A stretch of 34,446 nucleotides of DNA, taken from positions 1 to 34,446 of the forward strand of contig JAGBRZ010000246.1 in the NCBI GenBank assembly GCA_017632155.1, given 5' to 3'. The notes below the pieces were generated by a model. It did not search any database. It was given only the letters and a program-made list of their open reading frames with translations, and was not told the DNA's origin. The translations under genes were made by a program, and so were the position numbers. This DNA is from Clostridia bacterium (GTDB lineage Bacteria > Bacillota_A > Clostridia > Oscillospirales > CAG-272). This document shows positions 30,521 through 34,446 of the stretch, piece by piece. Position 1 is the stretch's first letter. Every line of letters starts with the position of its first letter.

Positions 30521-31622
30521 AATTAAAGTAACACATATACTTACCGATTCGAATATCGGAGGAGCCGGAAGGCTTCTCCGATACTTTCTCGAAAAGGCAT
30601 ACAGGGAACACTTTGAATACAGCGTCATTCTCCCCGAGGATGCCGCGCTGATCCCCGAGATCGAAGCGCTCGGCATACCCGTCATCACCGCATACGGAAT
30701 CGCCGACCGCTCAAGCGCCCCCGAATTTCAAGGCTTTCTGACAGAGAAGATCAAAAAACTCGCGCCCGATATTCTTCACACTCATTCGTCAAGAACGGGA
30801 AGATTTGCGGGAGTCGAGGCTAAAGTTCCCCGCATAATCCTCACAAAGCATTGCTCCGATATGCCGTCGCCAAAGCTGATGAAATTCCCATTCAAGCAGA
30901 TGCTCGCAAAGGAATGGAAGAAGACACTTCACGGTGCGATTGCCACAGATGACAGCGCGGCGGATTCGATAGCAGCAGAGGCACTTCCTCGCGAAAAGAT
31001 CAAGGTCATCTATAATGGTGCCCCCGCTCTGCGTGAAATATCCGAGGCTGAAAAGACTGCATTGCGAGCTGAACTTGCTATCCCCGATGATGCCTTTGTT
31101 GTCGGAATATTTGCACGCATAGAAAAAGTCAAGGATCATTTGACTTTTATCGACGCGGCGCAAAAATGCATCGAGCGCGGACTTGATAAGGTTTATTTCC
31201 TTATCGTCGGCGACGGAAGCCAAATTGATACGATCAGAGATGCCGCAGAAGAATATAGCGATAGAATCAAGCTCTGCGGTTTTGTGAGTGATATTGCTCC
31301 GCTTATGAATCTTTGTAGCGTCAATGTTAACTGCTCTGTTGGCACAGAAACATCGAATCTTGCTCTTCTTGAAGGTATGAGTCTCGGCGTTGTTCCCGTT
31401 GTATCCGATCTTGCGGGAAACAAGCGAATTGCCGAAGGCTGCGGAATCGTTTGCACTCGCGGCGACCGAGATGCTTTTGCCGATGCCATTGAGCTGCTTT
31501 ACCGCGACAAAGAAAAGCTTCAAACTCTTTCTGCCGCTGCAAAGGAAAAATACCTCGCAAAATACACCTCCGAGCGTATGGCGCGCGAGGTTGAGGAATA
31601 TTATCTTTCCTTGTTGAAATAA
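30504..31622 (+). CDS. Glycosyltransferase family 4 protein
   Basis: The 372-residue GT-B enzyme has an N-terminal Rossmann start (THILTDSNIGGAGRLLRYFLE) and the linker VIYNGAP. The donor-site half contains VVGIFARIEKVKDHLTFIDAA, LIVGDGSQ and the family motif ETSNLALLEGMSLGVVPVVS with its two acidic residues. It transfers an activated sugar to an envelope acceptor; donor and acceptor are unknown. It overlaps hom by 17 bases, an unexpected pairing, and its 3' end overlaps the convergent symporter gene by 22 bases. Confidence 0.88.
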   Translation: MPSSAKIKVTHILTDSNIGGAGRLLRYFLEKAYREHFEYSVILPEDAALIPEIEALGIPVITAYGIADRSSAPEFQGFLTEKIKKLAPDILHTHSSRTGRFAGVEAKVPRIILTKHCSDMPSPKLMKFPFKQMLAKEWKKTLHGAIATDDSAADSIAAEALPREKIKVIYNGAPALREISEAEKTALRAELAIPDDAFVVGIFARIEKVKDHLTFIDAAQKCIERGLDKVYFLIVGDGSQIDTIRDAAEEYSDRIKLCGFVSDIAPLMNLCSVNVNCSVGTETSNLALLEGMSLGVVPVVSDLAGNKRIAEGCGIVCTRGDRDAFADAIELLYRDKEKLQTLSAAAKEKYLAKYTSERMAREVEEYYLSLLK

Positions 31623-32935
31623 GCAAAAGTTTCTTTCTTTATCCTTTTTCTTTCAAGGAAGAGAACGGTGATATTTATCAATGTCATAATGCCGATCGAA
31701 AGGTCGGCAAGATCCCATACATCCCCCGGCGGCGTTCCCGAAGACAGGAGCGCCGCCGCGCCGTAGAGAAGCGTCAGAAGCCTCTCTGCGGCTTTGTTTT
31801 TGGTCAGGTGGGAAAGGCACAGCTTGCCGTAAAAGCATTGGCAGAAGACGGTGGCAAGTCCGAAAAGAAGTACAAGTCCGCACATCACGGGCTCGACCCA
31901 ATCGCCAAGTGCCGTGCTGTATGCTCCGACCGTCATCATTACGGAATTAGCTCCGAAATGCTCAACCTCGGGAAAGCTGACGAGAATCACAAGCGCCGTA
32001 AGCGTGCAAAGAAAGACCGTGTCGATAAGGACTTCGATTATTCCAAGAAAACCTTGTTCTGCGGGAGAATCGGAAGATGAAGCCGAATGTGCCATCGGCG
32101 AAGTGCCCGCACCTGCTTCATTACTGATAAGCCCGCGCATCACCCCGAGCCGTACCGAGCACGAAACGAAAAATCCCCCGATGCCGCCAATCACGCCTTT
32201 TTCGCTAAAATCAAAAGCCGAATGAATTATCTCAACAAATGCATTGGGAATTCTATCGGCTCGTATGATCAGCGCCGCGATCGAGAGCAGACAAAAAACG
32301 ATGCTCATAAAAGGAACGATTTTATTGGTTGCCGATGAGATGCGTTTAAGCCCTCCCGACGACACCGCTATCATCAGAATTGCACACAGAATTCCCGTAA
32401 TGATCGGCTTGACTTTCAGTATATCCCGACAAACGCCAACCATCGCGTTTACTTGGATCAGACATCCCATAGAAAGCGAATTTACAAGGCAAAGCGTGGC
32501 AAAAGCAAAGCTCAAAAATCTGCCTATTTGCGGCATCCCTCGCTCGGTAAGCACGTCCTTTATATATTCCGCGCTCGATGAAGCCGCGCCGTCCTTCCTG
32601 CGCGAGAGGGCGAGAAGTGTTTCTGCATATTTCAGCACAGAAGCAAGCACTGCGGATACGCACATCCAGAAAACCGCCCCAGCACCACCGTACCATATCG
32701 CCGCCGAAACTCCGACTATGTTTCCAACCCCAAGTACTCCGCCAAGAGCAAGCCAAAGGGCCGACCTTGGGGAAACGGAGCCGTCCTTCATCTCTTTTCG
32801 CAAAAAAGGCGAAATTATCGCCCGCGGACGCATAATCGGTAAGCCTTTCATATATATAATGAAGAAGAGCCCCGCACCGATCAAAAACACAGGCAAAAGT
32901 CGCCCCAATATTCGGGAATTGATATAATCAAGCAT
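31601..32935 (-). CDS. AGCS family sodium:amino-acid (alanine/glycine) symporter
   Basis: The 444-residue membrane protein has about 11 helices and the AGCS signature NEAGAGTSPMAHSAS near residue 275, plus LGGVLGVGNIVGVSAAIWYGGAGAVFW near 65-90. It imports small neutral amino acids with sodium or protons. Family members are usually 440-490 residues. GAGGTG precedes the ATG. The convergent overlap with the glycosyltransferase leaves no room for a terminator between them, so antisense transcription across both 3' ends is likely. Confidence 0.88.
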   Translation of the reverse strand: MLDYINSRILGRLLPVFLIGAGLFFIIYMKGLPIMRPRAIISPFLRKEMKDGSVSPRSALWLALGGVLGVGNIVGVSAAIWYGGAGAVFWMCVSAVLASVLKYAETLLALSRRKDGAASSSAEYIKDVLTERGMPQIGRFLSFAFATLCLVNSLSMGCLIQVNAMVGVCRDILKVKPIITGILCAILMIAVSSGGLKRISSATNKIVPFMSIVFCLLSIAALIIRADRIPNAFVEIIHSAFDFSEKGVIGGIGGFFVSCSVRLGVMRGLISNEAGAGTSPMAHSASSSDSPAEQGFLGIIEVLIDTVFLCTLTALVILVSFPEVEHFGANSVMMTVGAYSTALGDWVEPVMCGLVLLFGLATVFCQCFYGKLCLSHLTKNKAAERLLTLLYGAAALLSSGTPPGDVWDLADLSIGIMTLINITVLFLERKRIKKETFAYFNKER

Positions 32936-33037
32936 AAAATCACCTCTTTATAGAAGATATGCTCGAAATTTGTTGGCAATTCCTCTTTTGTGTGCTAAAA
33001 ATTGTGTGAACAATATGTTAATTTGAGGCAAAGGTAC

Positions 33038-33065
33038 TTGATTTTTTGAGAATTTGTAGTACAAT
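33038..33065 (+). promoter_or_regulatory. Promoter of groESL
   Basis: TTGATT (33038-33043), a 16-base spacer and TACAAT (33060-33065). Transcription would start just before the CIRCE element. Confidence 0.65.
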
Positions 33066-33077
33066 TATAGGCGTAGT

Positions 33078-33104
33078 TTAGCACTCGGGTAAAAAGAGTG
33101 CCAA
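33078..33104 (+). promoter_or_regulatory. CIRCE operator (HrcA binding site)
   Basis: TTAGCACTC, nine bases, GAGTGCCAA. This is the CIRCE inverted repeat with one change from the consensus right arm (GAGTGCTAA). It binds the heat-shock repressor HrcA and represses groESL until protein damage titrates HrcA-folding GroEL. Confidence 0.95.
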
Positions 33105-33158
33105 AAATAAAGTAAATTATTGAGGCATAAAGCCTTTTACACTTTAGGAGGAAGAAAA

Positions 33159-33446
33159 ATGAACATCAAACCGCTTGCAGACAGAGTTGTTATCAAGCTC
33201 GTTGAAGCAGAAGAGAAGACCCAGAGCGGCATCATCCTTACCGCCAGCGCGCAGGAAAAGCCCCAGATCGCAGAAGTAGTTGCAGTCGGCCCCGGCAAGA
33301 AGAATGACGACGGCGTGATCATCCCCGTTGCTCTCGAGGTTGGACAGAAGGTCATCGCGGCTAAGTACTCGGGCACCGAGGTCAAGCTCGACGGTGTTGA
33401 ATACACCATCATCGCAGAGAAGGACATTCTCGCGGTTATCGAATAA
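33159..33446 (+). CDS. groES: Co-chaperonin GroES
   Basis: The 95-residue protein starts MNIKPLADRVVIKLVEAEEKT and has the mobile-loop residues TQSGIILTASAQEKPQ followed by VVAVGPGKK. It forms the heptameric lid of GroEL. The ATG at 33159 follows TAGGAGGA; an earlier in-frame start at 33120 lies upstream of that site. It is first in the CIRCE-controlled operon, 19 bases before groEL. Confidence 0.97.
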   Translation: MNIKPLADRVVIKLVEAEEKTQSGIILTASAQEKPQIAEVVAVGPGKKNDDGVIIPVALEVGQKVIAAKYSGTEVKLDGVEYTIIAEKDILAVIE

Positions 33447-33450
33447 TTGA

Positions 33451-34446
<996 letters not shown>

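Overview
The window looks like the chromosome of a spore-forming member of the Clostridia (Bacillota). Support comes from an intact cotJABC spore-coat cassette, strong AGGAGG-type ribosome binding sites with frequent TTG and GTG starts, TTGACA/TATAAT promoters, a groESL operon behind a CIRCE operator, ECF-type vitamin transporters under riboswitch control, and DUF1934 and DUF4364 proteins typical of Firmicutes. I cannot place it below class; no 16S gene is present. Nothing points to a phage, plasmid or insertion sequence.

Layout. 5-82 is tRNA-His, followed by about 390 bases without a credible gene. That stretch is packed with palindromes and with inverted and direct copies of the tRNA 3' end (83-437). 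474-3194 is a sigma factor, a membrane anti-sigma-like protein and a secreted cysteine-peptidase-like protein; base composition drops abruptly to AT-rich inside the second gene. 3270-4493 (minus) is an OFA-type MFS transporter. 4770-9636 is a two-gene lipoprotein operon: a TlpA/thioredoxin-bearing protein and a CxxC-repeat protein that share downstream modules. 9683-12291 is a compact vitamin-precursor locus: folC and folT on the minus strand behind a THF riboswitch, divergent from queT behind a preQ1-I riboswitch. 12333-14236 (minus) is a YtrA-type GntR regulator with an ABC ATPase and permease, with a perfect dyad over its promoter. 14296-17432 (minus) is an operon of an EEP-family hydrolase broken by a frameshift, a BspA-like LRR protein, an ECF S component and a YmdB phosphodiesterase.

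17508-21442 holds DUF1934, a small SleB-like hydrolase, AraM (sn-glycerol-1-phosphate dehydrogenase), a CPBP membrane protease and an intact EEP-family protein. 21494-23291 (minus) is a second sigma/anti-sigma pair with a small membrane protein downstream. 23340-23508 is a second palindrome array. 23510-25191 (minus) is an SGNH hydrolase plus DusB; 25326-25898 (minus) is a zinc-ribbon membrane protein. 26130-28593 holds a third sigma factor, a zinc-ribbon protein behind a structured leader, and cotJABC. 28639-29190 is DUF4364 (minus). 29324-31622 is homoserine dehydrogenase and a glycosyltransferase. 31601-32935 (minus) is an AGCS amino-acid symporter. 33078 to the window end is CIRCE, groES and the first 327 codons of groEL.

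Most of the window is ordinary housekeeping and envelope biology. The parts that stand out are (1) the palindrome array that reiterates the T-arm and acceptor end of tRNA-His, with a related-looking palindrome array near 23.4 kb; (2) the back-to-back THF and preQ1 riboswitches driving two ECF S components; (3) the sigma/anti-sigma/secreted-protein unit with an internal composition break; and (4) the extracellular thioredoxin lipoprotein pair with shared modules.
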